From the NCBI GenBank assembly GCA_934717745.1, contig CAKUZB010000005.1, forward strand, positions 1 through 64,000: a DNA stretch of 64,000 nt. The letters run 5' to 3'. Position numbers and translations under genes: made by a program. The notes under the pieces were generated by a model that was given only the letters and a program-made list of their open reading frames with translations, did not search any database and was not told where the DNA came from. The DNA comes from an uncultured Candidatus Melainabacteria bacterium. GTDB taxonomy: Bacteria > Cyanobacteriota > Vampirovibrionia > Gastranaerophilales > Gastranaerophilaceae. Positions 16,690 to 24,715 of this stretch are shown here, piece by piece; positions within the stretch are counted from its first letter, which is position 1, and the number at the start of each line of letters is the position of its first letter.

Positions 16690-16731
16690 TCTTCACCTCG
16701 TTTTTAAATTAAATAAAAAATCTTTCAAAAA

Positions 16732-16755
16732 TTCAACCGTTTATAAACGGTTGAA
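16732..16755. promoter_or_regulatory. 24-bp perfect palindrome, operator candidate
   Basis: A perfect palindrome centred on CCGTTTATAAACGG lies between the divergent starts at 16689 (leftward) and 16775 (rightward XRE gene). It is a good candidate operator for the XRE regulator. It differs from the 15924-15971 operator, so two separate repressor circuits are likely. Confidence 0.65.
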
Positions 16756-16774
16756 AGAAGTTAAAAAAGAGACC

Positions 16775-16999
16775 ATGATTATTGTTATGGGTATTTTAGT
16801 TGCTGAAGTTGGAAAAAGAATAAAATTTTACAGACAAAAACTTGAGGTCAGCCAAGAGGAATTTGCCGAAATTGTTGGAATGAATAAAAATTATTTAGGA
16901 AATATCGAATTGGGCAAACAATCACCGACTATATTTTTGGTTGAAAAAATTATAAATGCTTTAAACATTTCTGCTGAGGAATTTTTCACAGGTTTGTAA
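16775..16999 (+). CDS. XRE-family transcriptional regulator
   Basis: This 74-residue protein consists almost wholly of an XRE HTH domain ('GKRIKFYRQKLEVSQEEFAEIVGMNKNYLGNIELGKQSPTIF', broken by the usual helices). The start at 16775 was chosen because the 35 residues upstream cover the palindromic operator and look non-coding. An AAAAAAGAG sequence precedes it. It probably represses itself and the membrane-protein gene at 16432 through the 24-bp palindrome. Confidence 0.7.
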   Translation: MIIVMGILVAEVGKRIKFYRQKLEVSQEEFAEIVGMNKNYLGNIELGKQSPTIFLVEKIINALNISAEEFFTGL

Positions 17000-17040
17000 A
17001 TTTTCTGTTTTGTGTTAAAATCTTACAAAAAGGGGTACGA

Positions 17041-17502
17041 ATGCAAACTTGTGCAATTTGTGGAAAACAAAAAGAAGAAAAAATGAATGTTCTTCCGATA
17101 TTTAAAACCGTTAATGTCGGAAATTCTGAAGTTCATATTGACGGTCAAATGTTTATATGTTCTGATTGTTGGCACAAATGTCTTAAGTGTAACAAACCGA
17201 TAAAAACAGACGAAATCCAAAAAGTTTTTGATAATGAAAAATGCGATTCAATTTTATTGTGCGAATGCCACAATAAAAAATCGGTAAAGTTTAATTTTAG
17301 CAATTCTTCAATTGAAAAATTTAGAGAATTCGTAAAAAAAGAATGGTTTAAAATTGTTCTTATTATTATCTTTATCGCATTTTTGCAACAAATTAATACG
17401 ATTAATACTACTTTAAAAAAAATTAATAGTAATCTAAATTCTATTGATACAATTGGAATACAAAATGAATTGCAAGATATAAGTTTGCGTTTAATAAGAT
17501 AG
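17041..17502 (+). CDS. Zinc-finger membrane protein
   Basis: This 153-residue protein has an N-terminal zinc-ribbon region (CAICGKQ near residue 4, CSDCWHKCLKC near residue 40, CECH near residue 77). One membrane helix follows ('WFKIVLIIIFIAFLQQI', residues about 107-123), then a short coiled-coil tail. A strong AAAAAGGGG ribosome site precedes the ATG. It stands directly before the secreted protein at 17509 and is probably cotranscribed. Function is unknown; a membrane sensor or exclusion protein is possible. Confidence 0.55.
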   Translation: MQTCAICGKQKEEKMNVLPIFKTVNVGNSEVHIDGQMFICSDCWHKCLKCNKPIKTDEIQKVFDNEKCDSILLCECHNKKSVKFNFSNSSIEKFREFVKKEWFKIVLIIIFIAFLQQINTINTTLKKINSNLNSIDTIGIQNELQDISLRLIR

Positions 17503-17508
17503 GTCATT

Positions 17509-17883
17509 GTGAAAAGATTTGTTGTTGTTTTTATAATATTCTTTTTACAGAATTTATCAGTTTTTGCAAAAGAATTTAATGAGCGGTATTACCAAAATCA
17601 GTGGTGCGGTCGTTGGAACGGCAAACAAGAGGTTAGGCTTGTAGATTTTACAAGGATTGATTGCGTAACAAAAAATTATGCAGTCGAATTCGATTTTGCA
17701 AAAAAATGGGCTGAATGCTTTGGGCAAGCCGTGCATTATGCAGATTTAACAAACAAAAAACCTGCTTGCATTCTTATCTTAGAAAATCACAAAGATTTTA
17801 TTCACTATTACAAGGCTTCACCAACTTTTAAAAAACATAATGTTACTCTGTGGTATATTAAATCACCACTTTATAAGTTTTAA
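17509..17883 (+). CDS. Secreted PD-(D/E)xK nuclease-like protein
   Basis: This 124-residue protein uses a GTG start and has a signal peptide (MKRFVVVFIIFFLQNLSVFA). The mature part contains 'RLVDFTRIDCVTKNYAVEFDFAKKWAECFGQAVHYA', split by strand and helix. This pattern is seen in small secreted bacterial proteins with a restriction-endonuclease-like fold: the Asp in 'TRIDC', the Glu-x-Asp in 'AVEFD' and the following helix would be the active-site set. It is prophage cargo, not a structural gene. DNA cleavage by it is inference from pattern. Confidence 0.55.
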   Translation: MKRFVVVFIIFFLQNLSVFAKEFNERYYQNQWCGRWNGKQEVRLVDFTRIDCVTKNYAVEFDFAKKWAECFGQAVHYADLTNKKPACILILENHKDFIHYYKASPTFKKHNVTLWYIKSPLYKF

Positions 17884-17922
17884 ATTTTACACAATCTTTT
17901 TAAAAAACTGGGATAATACTTT

Positions 17923-18312
17923 TTATATGAAATTTTGTCTTACAGAGTTTGTTAAGCATTCGTCAATAATATCCCTTATTTTATCTATTTTATATTGGGG
18001 AATTGTCCAAGACATAACGATTTTTTCTTTTAATTCTCGCAATGCACGCTCAGATAACGTAGATATTTTCAAAACTTTAAAATTATCTAAATAACAAAAA
18101 ACATCGTCTAAGCAAATATGACTATCGTGTTCTAAAATTGGGCAGTCGCTTGGTGTAATTTTGACGTTAACAGTGGTTCTTTTGTTAGGTTTTGAATTTA
18201 TCAGTAAAATTAAATCATCAGCAAAATACAATTGATATTTTTCATGTTCCTCGTAAATATCATTCCTGTTTGCTTTAAAAATATTGCCTGCTTTTAAAAT
18301 ATCTTTGTCCAT
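17923..18312 (-). CDS. Putative toxin partner of the Panacea gene
   Basis: This 129-residue protein of mixed alpha/beta pattern begins MDKDILKAGNIFKANRND. The N-terminal half resembles a small beta-barrel ('GNIFKANRND...YQLYFADDLILLINSKPN'), loosely like MazF/PemK-type toxins. The C-terminal half is helical. It follows the Panacea-domain gene by one base, the usual gene-pair layout for that antitoxin family, where the partner is toxic. The toxin type is not certain. The pair lies between the early regulators and the late operon. Confidence 0.5.
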   Translation of the reverse strand: MDKDILKAGNIFKANRNDIYEEHEKYQLYFADDLILLINSKPNKRTTVNVKITPSDCPILEHDSHICLDDVFCYLDNFKVLKISTLSERALRELKEKIVMSWTIPQYKIDKIRDIIDECLTNSVRQNFI

Positions 18313-18313
18313 A

Positions 18314-18835
18314 TTAAAATGCTAAAACTTCTGCTTTGTTTTCTAGTTCTTTTTTAAATTCTTCATCATTAGCATTTTCTTCATCTAAAAAATCTAACCA
18401 GTCAATTTGTGGATTGTTTGACATTCCTCTATGAGACCAGGCTTTTTTCCAAGCAGAATGTTCGTGAGACAACTCGCTTAGTTCGTCCGCTGTATAGATA
18501 CCATAGTTTTTAATCGAATAATCTAAGGCTTCAATGTCAGATTTTGAAAAGTATCCTAAATCCTCAGCCCTATTAGAAACTATGCCATAACTACCAATAA
18601 CAGAAAAATCCTTTGTAGAATTTTTTATTAAGTCATACAATTTTGAATTTACTGGACCTTGCTTTAGGGCATTATAAACATTTCCTAATATTGGACGACC
18701 GTATTTATTTATGTGGTATACATCAGCAAAAAATAATAATTTTAAAATCTTTTTTTTGCTTGCGTCATTTATTCTATTAGCAAGATACAAAACTAATTCA
18801 GTTGCTTTTTGCTCGTTAAAATTAAAATTAATCAT
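18314..18835 (-). CDS. Panacea-domain (SocA-like) antitoxin
   Basis: This 173-residue protein starts at MINFNFNEQKATELVLYLAN (GTGAGG ribosome site). The Panacea/DUF4065 pattern is clear: 'KKILKLLFFADVYHINKYGRPILGNVYNALKQGPVNSKLYDLI' across residues about 28-70, with the family's 'YGRPI..G..Y.A...GPV' core. Panacea domains neutralise unrelated toxins encoded next door and often occur in prophages as anti-phage defence. The longer frame from 18865 lacks a ribosome site. Confidence 0.8.
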   Translation of the reverse strand: MINFNFNEQKATELVLYLANRINDASKKKILKLLFFADVYHINKYGRPILGNVYNALKQGPVNSKLYDLIKNSTKDFSVIGSYGIVSNRAEDLGYFSKSDIEALDYSIKNYGIYTADELSELSHEHSAWKKAWSHRGMSNNPQIDWLDFLDEENANDEEFKKELENKAEVLAF

Positions 18836-18943
18836 AGTTACCTCACTAGTATGTATATTCCACAAAATAAAAACTTTATACCATTATTTAATCATAAGTA
18901 AAGATTAATTACAAGCGTCATTATATTAATAACCCAAGTTGAA

Positions 18944-19013
18944 AACTTAAGTTATTTAAAAAATAAAAACTTAAGTTTTCAAAAAAAAATAACTTAAGTT
19001 ATTAACTTAAGTT
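18944..19013. repeat. Four palindromic AACTTAAGTT motifs
   Basis: Identical 10-bp palindromes occur at 18944-18953, 18968-18977, 18991-19000 and 19004-19013. They lie in a purely AT-rich stretch. Spacings between starts are 24, 23 and 13 bases, roughly one or two helical turns, as expected for iterated protein-binding sites (origin iterons or operators). Confidence 0.65.
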
Positions 19014-19031
19014 ATTAAAAAATCAATAACC

Positions 19032-19070
19032 AATAAGAATAAGAATAAGAATAAGAATAAGAATAAGAAT
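19032..19070 (+). repeat. Tandem AATAAG hexamer repeat
   Basis: Six and a half perfect copies of AATAAG lie directly after the palindromic motifs. The stretch is purine-only apart from single T bases in each unit. It could be a DNA-unwinding element of an origin, or simply a slippage-prone microsatellite. Confidence 0.7.
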
Positions 19071-19524
19071 ACGTAAGTTTTTATTTTATTTTATTTTTTT
19101 TAGTAAGAAAAAAAAATAGAACAAATCCAAAAACAACAAAAAACTATTTTTAAAATCAATTTCAAAGGAAAATTTCGCCGATTTAAAAAGTTCTCAATTA
19201 CAGTAATTACAAAGGTTTAGCAGTAAAAGTCTTTGTTTTGTAAAGATAAATAAACCTGCTCAACGGTTTTCTGAAATGCGTTTGCTTGTTGTGTTTTAGG
19301 TGCAAAAAAATTTTTTTCAATTTTTTATCCCTCTTGTAAAAAATTGAAATGAACTGCATAATGAAAATGTACTTGCACGGACAAGAGAAGTAAGCGAAGG
19401 CAGCGTAATTTCGTTGTGCAGAAATGTCCGAAAATCAGTTGACGTGCGTTAAGGTACAGGGATAGTTATGTAAAAACGAGGTTAAACAACGTTTTACCCT
19501 ATGTTTACCCCATGTAAGGATAAT

Positions 19525-19911
19525 ATGTTTCACCATTGTTCTGTAAATTTTAGACCTAAAGACATTCTGTTTTTATACAATAGCAAAGAGTACTTTAATA
19601 GGTACATCTTTGTTGCCGAATGTCCAAAGTGTAAAAAACAATTTGTGAAACTTGTACAAACAAGATTGTTAGATAATTGCAAATTTGAAACGGTTCTTAT
19701 TGGTAAGAAAGCAGTTCAACTACTTTCGCAACACAAAAATCAAATAAGAATTAAGAATTCAGAAATTGCACAAAAACGAGCAAAGGCTTCTCTTCTTAGA
19801 GGTATTGCCTACGGCACAAACGTTGAATATAAAAACGGTGATATTGCTCAGTATTCAACATCTTTTGTTAACAATCAAAAAATTTTAATACAGAAAATTA
19901 AGCAAAGTTAA
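19525..19911 (+). CDS. First late gene, unknown zinc-site protein
   Basis: This 128-residue protein starts at MFHHCSVNFRPKDILFLYN, preceded by AAGGATAAT; an ATG at 19501 is possible but lacks a ribosome site. It has FHHC and CPKC motifs that could form one zinc site, and a basic middle (KNSEIAQKRAKASL). It lies immediately upstream of terminase, where HNH nucleases or small packaging proteins are often found, but no HNH motif is present. Confidence 0.5.
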   Translation: MFHHCSVNFRPKDILFLYNSKEYFNRYIFVAECPKCKKQFVKLVQTRLLDNCKFETVLIGKKAVQLLSQHKNQIRIKNSEIAQKRAKASLLRGIAYGTNVEYKNGDIAQYSTSFVNNQKILIQKIKQS

Positions 19912-19968
19912 ATATTGTACTTTTAAAGACACAATTAAACTTCAATAAATTCCTATAATTAACAGTGT

Positions 19969-19990
19969 GAGGACTTAAAGTCCTCTTTTT
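19969..19990 (+). terminator. Terminator-like hairpin before terminase
   Basis: GAGGAC-TTAAA-GTCCTC is followed by TTTTT and ends seven bases before the small-terminase ATG. It can end transcription from the preceding gene. It also holds the only Shine-Dalgarno-like sequence (GAGG) near that start. Confidence 0.65.
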
Positions 19991-19997
19991 ATTGCCC

Positions 19998-20492
19998 ATG
20001 AACGAAATTGACTTATTACAAAATGAATTACCAAAACTATCGGAAAAACAACGTAATTTCGTAATTGCGTATGAGCAAGGACATATTGTTTCAGAAGCCT
20101 ACAAAATGGCTTATGACTGTAAAGGAATGAAACCTACTACGATTTATGTCGAAGCACAACGTTTGTTGAAAAATGAAAAAATAAAACGTTGGATTGAATT
20201 TATCAACAAACATAAAGCAGATGTTTTGCAAGAAACTGTTAAGTATAACGCAATACAAGCATACAACGATTTTAGAGAGGGGCAAAAATTAGCATTATCT
20301 TATACAGATAACAACGGAAACCCTCTACTTGCAGAATTTAGGAAAAATACCGAAAATTTATGCAAACTTTCAGGGTTATTCACCGACGGTGAAACAAATG
20401 TTAATGTCGGTGTTGGAGTACAAATGAGTACAATTAAGGTCGACGGAAGCGAATTAAGTTTTGATATAGGCGAAGATACAAATGCTTGTTGA
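19998..20492 (+). CDS. terS: Terminase small subunit
   Basis: This 164-residue protein has the N-terminal helical DNA-binding region of small terminases ('LSEKQRNFVIAYEQGHIVSEAYKMAYDCKGMKPTTIYVEAQRLLKN', broken by helices; residues about 12-60). A coiled segment and a beta-rich tail follow. It recognises phage DNA and starts packaging together with the large subunit, whose gene overlaps its end by 11 bases. The ATG at 19998 is preferred to TTG at 19992. Confidence 0.85.
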   Translation: MNEIDLLQNELPKLSEKQRNFVIAYEQGHIVSEAYKMAYDCKGMKPTTIYVEAQRLLKNEKIKRWIEFINKHKADVLQETVKYNAIQAYNDFREGQKLALSYTDNNGNPLLAEFRKNTENLCKLSGLFTDGETNVNVGVGVQMSTIKVDGSELSFDIGEDTNAC

Positions 20493-21816
20493 ACTTCCAG
20501 AGATACTTGATATTCCTAAAAAACTTCGCAGAATTGTTTTAGGGGACTTCAATCACTTTAGATTCTTCCTTATTCACGGCGGACGTGGGGGTGGAAAATC
20601 ACAAAGTATTGCACGAATTATTCTTTATCTTTGTGAAAAAAGAAGAATATCTGTATGCTGCGGACGTGAAACTCAAAAAACAATCGAAGATTCTGTTTAT
20701 AAAATTTTTGTTCAACTTATCCGAAATTATGAGTTGAATTTTAAAATATTTAAAGACCGCATAATCTCTTGCACAACAGGTTCTACTATTATTTTCAAAG
20801 GTTTTAGAGAAACTGGACGTGTAAACATAAAAGGGCTAGAAGATATAGACCTTCTATGGATAGATGAAGCAGAAGCAATTACCGAAGAAACTCTATCGAT
20901 AATTGTTCCAACAATCAGAAAGAAGAATTCGAAGTTATTTTTCACGATGAACCGTAAGAAAAGACGTGATGCGGTTTATCAAGAAATGCACTCAAAAGAA
21001 AATTGTCTAACAATTAAAATAAACTATTACGACAATCACCATTGCCCAAAAGAATTTATTCAAGAGGCTTTAGAGTGCAAAGAGAAAAATTATGCTAAAT
21101 ATTTGCACGTTTATGAGGGCAATCCTGAAGATGATTCAGAATTAATGTTATTCTCTGCAAGCAAACTTGATATCGTCAGAAATTTAAAATTTGACGAAGA
21201 TTACTTTGAACCTTTTAGTTCTATGGCAGTTGATTTATCAGGTGCTGGCGGTGATTTCTGTGAATGTTCAATAATCAAGCAACGTAGTGTTAGTAAATTC
21301 AATGTTGAAGATATTATTGAATGGAAAAATGCAGACACTGATTACACTGTAGGTAAAATTATAAACCTTTACAGAATGTATGAACCGAATTTACTTACTT
21401 TAGATGCTGACGGTATGGGGTATCCAATTTATGTGTCAGTTAAAAAAGCGATAGAAAACTGTATTGCTTTTCATGGTGCAGGGAAAAGTAACCGTGAAAA
21501 CTGTGCAAATCAACGTGCAGACGGTTATTTAACATTGAAAGAATATGTCGATAATGCAATTCTTGGAATACCTCAAGATAAGTGCAGAAACCAACTTGAA
21601 TATATCGAAAAAGATTATCAAAAAAATGGTGGAAAAATCATCATTATTTCAAAAAAAGATATGAGAGATAAATACGGCGAATCACCAGATTGTGCAGATT
21701 CAGTAATGATGAATATTCATTCAATCGAGTATAAACGGTATTTGTCGACCTCAAGAAAAATTGAACCTTATGAGAGAACAGGGTTCTCATTGAATGATTA
21801 TGAAGTTTATGACTAG
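20482..21816 (+). CDS. terL: Terminase large subunit
   Basis: This 444-residue packaging motor has a Walker A at residues 33-40 (GGRGGGKS), a Walker B plus catalytic Glu (LLWIDEAEA, about 122-130) and a coupling motif. The C-terminal RNase H-like nuclease domain has the expected acidic residues in 'MAVDLSGAGGD', 'LTLDADGMG' and 'DCADSVMM'. It cuts concatemers and pumps DNA into the procapsid. Length and motif layout are typical of the PBSX/T7-like terminase group. It overlaps terS. Confidence 0.95.
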   Translation: MLVELPEILDIPKKLRRIVLGDFNHFRFFLIHGGRGGGKSQSIARIILYLCEKRRISVCCGRETQKTIEDSVYKIFVQLIRNYELNFKIFKDRIISCTTGSTIIFKGFRETGRVNIKGLEDIDLLWIDEAEAITEETLSIIVPTIRKKNSKLFFTMNRKKRRDAVYQEMHSKENCLTIKINYYDNHHCPKEFIQEALECKEKNYAKYLHVYEGNPEDDSELMLFSASKLDIVRNLKFDEDYFEPFSSMAVDLSGAGGDFCECSIIKQRSVSKFNVEDIIEWKNADTDYTVGKIINLYRMYEPNLLTLDADGMGYPIYVSVKKAIENCIAFHGAGKSNRENCANQRADGYLTLKEYVDNAILGIPQDKCRNQLEYIEKDYQKNGGKIIIISKKDMRDKYGESPDCADSVMMNIHSIEYKRYLSTSRKIEPYERTGFSLNDYEVYD

Positions 21817-21829
21817 AAAGGAAAATAAT

Positions 21830-22036
21830 ATGTGTTCTACACCTTCAACTCCTGCAGTTGCAAAACAAAATACTGAAGTAATTGCAACTCCAACACAGGC
21901 TGATGCAAGTGTTACAAAAGCAGGTCAATCTGCAAGAAAAAATGCAGGTGCTACTGCTAAACAATCTATCAAAACATCACCAAATGGTTTAAATTCTGTT
22001 GTTGAAACTGAAAAGAAACAATTGTTAGGTCAATAA
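21830..22036 (+). CDS. Small head-region protein
   Basis: This 68-residue Ala/Thr/Lys-rich disordered protein starts at MCSTPSTPAVAKQN (AAAGGAAAATAAT upstream). Short Cys-near-N-terminus, low-complexity proteins before the portal gene are common in podoviruses; their role is not known. It ends one base before the portal gene. Confidence 0.6.
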   Translation: MCSTPSTPAVAKQNTEVIATPTQADASVTKAGQSARKNAGATAKQSIKTSPNGLNSVVETEKKQLLGQ

Positions 22037-22037
22037 A

Positions 22038-23711
22038 ATGGCAAAAAATACAAGTTATACAATTGAATTTCTTGAAAGTGTTCGTGCAGAACTTGACGAA
22101 GTTTATAACTATATCAAACCGGAAATGATACAGTTATCTGAATATTTTCTTCCTCGTGCAGCAAGATTTGATTCAGATGAAAAAGATAAACTTAGAAAAA
22201 AAGCCAAAAAGATTAAAGACTCAACAGTTTATCGTGCTGTGAGAAATTATTCTTCTGGGCTTATGACTTCTGCTAGTAGTCCTGCTTCTAACTGGTTTAA
22301 CGTTAGAATTAAAAATTACAAAGTCGATTATGACAAAGATGCATTAAACTGGTGCGGTCAAGTTACTGAACTTTTGAATAACATTCTTTCAAGTTCAAAT
22401 TTCTATCAAACAATACCCTTAGTATACAGACATTTAGGAGTTTTTTCTTTTGGTTGTCTTTATGCAGAACACGACTACGACAATGTTGTCAATTTTAAAA
22501 TAATCCCTATGGGTTCTTACAGATATGCAAAAAACTCTGCAGGAAGAGTTGACACTTTGATGAGAGTATACAAAGAATCCGTTAAAAACTTAGTTGACCA
22601 ATTTGGCGAAGAAAACGTTTCTGAAAGAGTAAAATCATTATTAAAAAATAAAAAACTTAATGAACAAGTTGAAGTTTGCCATTATGTAGCACCAAACAAA
22701 GATTATTTACCTAACGCAACCTTTGCGAAAAATAAAAGGTTTGTTTCGATTTACTATGAAGTAAATTCTGATAGAAAAACAAATAAATTTTTGCACGTTT
22801 CAGGTTATAACAAATTCCCATATTTTGTGTATGAGAGTGAAGTTACTGGCTCTGATACATATCCGTCAAATGGCTCAGGTATTGAAGCACTTCCAGATGC
22901 TCGTCAATTAATGGAAATGGTTGAAGATGAGGCAAAAGGGATTAAGAAAATTGTTTCACCTGCGTATCAAGGTCCTAAAAATTTAAAATCACAAGCAAAA
23001 GATTCTGCAGGTTCTTATATTGCAGTTCCAGATGATTCAAGACAAAATATTCAACCTATTTATGCAGTTCCTGCACAATTCATGAATATACACGATTTAA
23101 TTGAGTTAAAGAAAAAAGATATCGAAAATGCATTTTATAATGATTTATTTTCAATCATTTTAAATACTCAAAAATCTGGCAGAACTGCATTTGAGGTTAA
23201 TGAATTAAAAGAGGAAAAATTATCACTATTAGCACCTCTTTTGAATCAAGTTCATTCAGGTCATAAATCTGTCTTTGAATGGCTGTTTGAAGAAATTCAA
23301 GAACTTGGTATTTGTCCACCACCGCCAGAGTCAATTTTAAATAAAGAATTTGATATTGAATTTGTGTCAACTCTTACGCAAGCAAGACTTGCTACAAAAG
23401 TTTCTGGTATTGAAAGACTTGTAACATACGTTGCCAATTTAGCAGGTAAAGTTGACCCTTCTTTACGTCATAAAATCAAACTTGATGAAACTGTTGATAT
23501 GTATGCAAAATACGGCAATATTGATATGTCGTTACTTCGTTCAAATGAAGAAGTAGAAAAAATTGCACAAGCAGAAGCCAAAGCACAGCAACAAGCGGAA
23601 CAACAAGCACAAATGATGCAAGGTTTAAAAGACGGCTCAGAAGTAATTAAAAATATCGGCGGACAAGATTCTTACGGTGCAGAATTGCTTAACCGTTTGG
23701 GAGTTGGTTAA
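22038..23711 (+). CDS. Portal (head-to-tail connector) protein
   Basis: This 557-residue protein has the length and sequence pattern of podovirus head-tail connecting proteins (T7 gp8-like). It starts with a helical region, then 'AVRNYSSGLMTSASSPASNWFNVRI', and a later 'SGIEALPDARQLMEMVEDEAKGI' segment corresponds to the stem. Near the C-terminus is a Gln/Ala-rich coil (QAEAKAQQQAEQQAQMMQ). Twelve copies form the channel through which DNA is packed and ejected. Confidence 0.88.
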   Translation: MAKNTSYTIEFLESVRAELDEVYNYIKPEMIQLSEYFLPRAARFDSDEKDKLRKKAKKIKDSTVYRAVRNYSSGLMTSASSPASNWFNVRIKNYKVDYDKDALNWCGQVTELLNNILSSSNFYQTIPLVYRHLGVFSFGCLYAEHDYDNVVNFKIIPMGSYRYAKNSAGRVDTLMRVYKESVKNLVDQFGEENVSERVKSLLKNKKLNEQVEVCHYVAPNKDYLPNATFAKNKRFVSIYYEVNSDRKTNKFLHVSGYNKFPYFVYESEVTGSDTYPSNGSGIEALPDARQLMEMVEDEAKGIKKIVSPAYQGPKNLKSQAKDSAGSYIAVPDDSRQNIQPIYAVPAQFMNIHDLIELKKKDIENAFYNDLFSIILNTQKSGRTAFEVNELKEEKLSLLAPLLNQVHSGHKSVFEWLFEEIQELGICPPPPESILNKEFDIEFVSTLTQARLATKVSGIERLVTYVANLAGKVDPSLRHKIKLDETVDMYAKYGNIDMSLLRSNEEVEKIAQAEAKAQQQAEQQAQMMQGLKDGSEVIKNIGGQDSYGAELLNRLGVG

Positions 23712-23715
23712 CAAA

Positions 23716-24000
23716 ATGCAACTTGATGATAAAGATTTTGAACATTCGTTCAAAAGTGTTGTTGCGACCGAAAGCGGTAGAAAATTTGTTGCACATCTAA
23801 TTGATGTCTGTGATGTTGGGCATTCAACAATCTCTGACAATCAACGAATTGACGATTATCGAGCAGGTAAAAGATATATCGGCGAAATGTTGTTGCGAAA
23901 TTTCAAAGAATTAGCATTAGGCGATTATATAAAAGTTCTGAAAGAAGAACAAAACGAACAATTGAAATTCAAAAAAGAAAGGAACGATGAAAATGAGTGA
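23716..24000 (+). CDS. Bbp19-like phage protein
   Basis: This 94-residue protein reads MQLDDKDFEHSFKSVVATESGRKFVAHLIDVCDVG early on (broken by helix). The 'F..V..T..GR.FV..L+D.C.V' pattern and 'D.RAGKRYIGEMLLRNF' that follow match Bbp19-type proteins located between portal and scaffold genes. The exact function is not known. The start at 23716, after the portal stop, is preferred over the track-length frame that overlaps the portal gene. Confidence 0.7.
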   Translation: MQLDDKDFEHSFKSVVATESGRKFVAHLIDVCDVGHSTISDNQRIDDYRAGKRYIGEMLLRNFKELALGDYIKVLKEEQNEQLKFKKERNDENE

Positions 24001-24661
24001 TGATGTAATCTCTTCACAAGAAAATGCAACTAATGAAGAATCAGTAGAATCTGGATTAAATTCACAAGTTGAAAATTCTCAAGATGAAAATTCCGAGAAC
24101 GAACAAGAAAATAAGGAACAAAAAGCAGAGCAAAAAAGCGAACAAGAACAACAAGAAGAAAACGAACTTGTTGGGAAACCTGATAATTACACAACTGATG
24201 AAATTAAACTTCCTGAAGGTATGGAACTTGATGAAGAAGTTATGAAAGAGTTTACTGATTTTGCTGACAAAACAAATTTATCTCAAAAGGGCTACAACAA
24301 AGCAATTGAGTACGGAATTAAACTTGTTGAACAAACAAAAAGCAACATGTTGGAAGCCTTTAAGCAATCCGAAGAACAAAAAGTTATGAACTATAAACGT
24401 GCTTCTTTCAACGACAAAGAAATCGGCGGTGCGAACTATGATAAAGCCTTGAGCGAAGCAAGCCCTGCATATAACAAATTTGTAAATTCTGAGTGTCAGC
24501 AGTTATTCAAAGAAACTGGTTTAGAGTTTCACCCTGCAATTATTAAGTTATTCAGAAATATTTCAAGCGAAATGGCAGACGATACGTTCCGTTCTGGTCC
24601 AAAAATTTCTACTGATAAATCTAGAGAAGAACGAATGTTCCCAGATATGTATCAAAAGTAA
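23987..24661 (+). CDS. Scaffolding / capsid assembly protein
   Basis: This 224-residue, strongly acidic Glu/Gln/Asn-rich protein has a disordered N-terminal 70 residues and a helical C-terminal part, the usual make-up of scaffolds. It lies between the Bbp19-like and major capsid genes, as T7 gp9 does. It would guide capsid assembly and leave before DNA fills the head. Two ATGs six bases apart are possible starts. Confidence 0.75.
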   Translation: MKMSDDVISSQENATNEESVESGLNSQVENSQDENSENEQENKEQKAEQKSEQEQQEENELVGKPDNYTTDEIKLPEGMELDEEVMKEFTDFADKTNLSQKGYNKAIEYGIKLVEQTKSNMLEAFKQSEEQKVMNYKRASFNDKEIGGANYDKALSEASPAYNKFVNSECQQLFKETGLEFHPAIIKLFRNISSEMADDTFRSGPKISTDKSREERMFPDMYQK

Positions 24662-24715
24662 AAAGTTATAAGAAAAAGTATGTAGTTAGGAAAAGAAAAG
24701 AAAGGAAATTTTAAA

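Larger units (their letters stand above)
18836..19524. other. 689-bp non-coding region before the late operon
   Basis: No gene is seen. The left part holds the antitoxin promoter region, four palindromic AACTTAAGTT motifs and a run of AATAAG repeats. The middle is a featureless AT-rich stretch. The right part (19340-19500) is less AT-rich and carries a possible late promoter (TTGACG at 19439-19444 with TAGTTA at 19463-19468). Because it directly precedes the terminase genes, it may also hold the packaging site or replication origin. Confidence 0.5.

Noticed and set aside
17840..18094. Rightward frame overlapping the toxin candidate
   Set aside because: Shadow of the leftward 17923-18312 gene; no ribosome site and no recognisable pattern.
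18944..19070. CRISPR array
   Set aside because: The repeats are 6-10 bp, with no unique spacers of regular length and no cas genes.
19371..19430. cos-site or long hairpin from GCACGGACA and TGTGC...TGTCC
   Set aside because: The matching words are in the wrong order to nest into one stem; not enough evidence for a packaging site.
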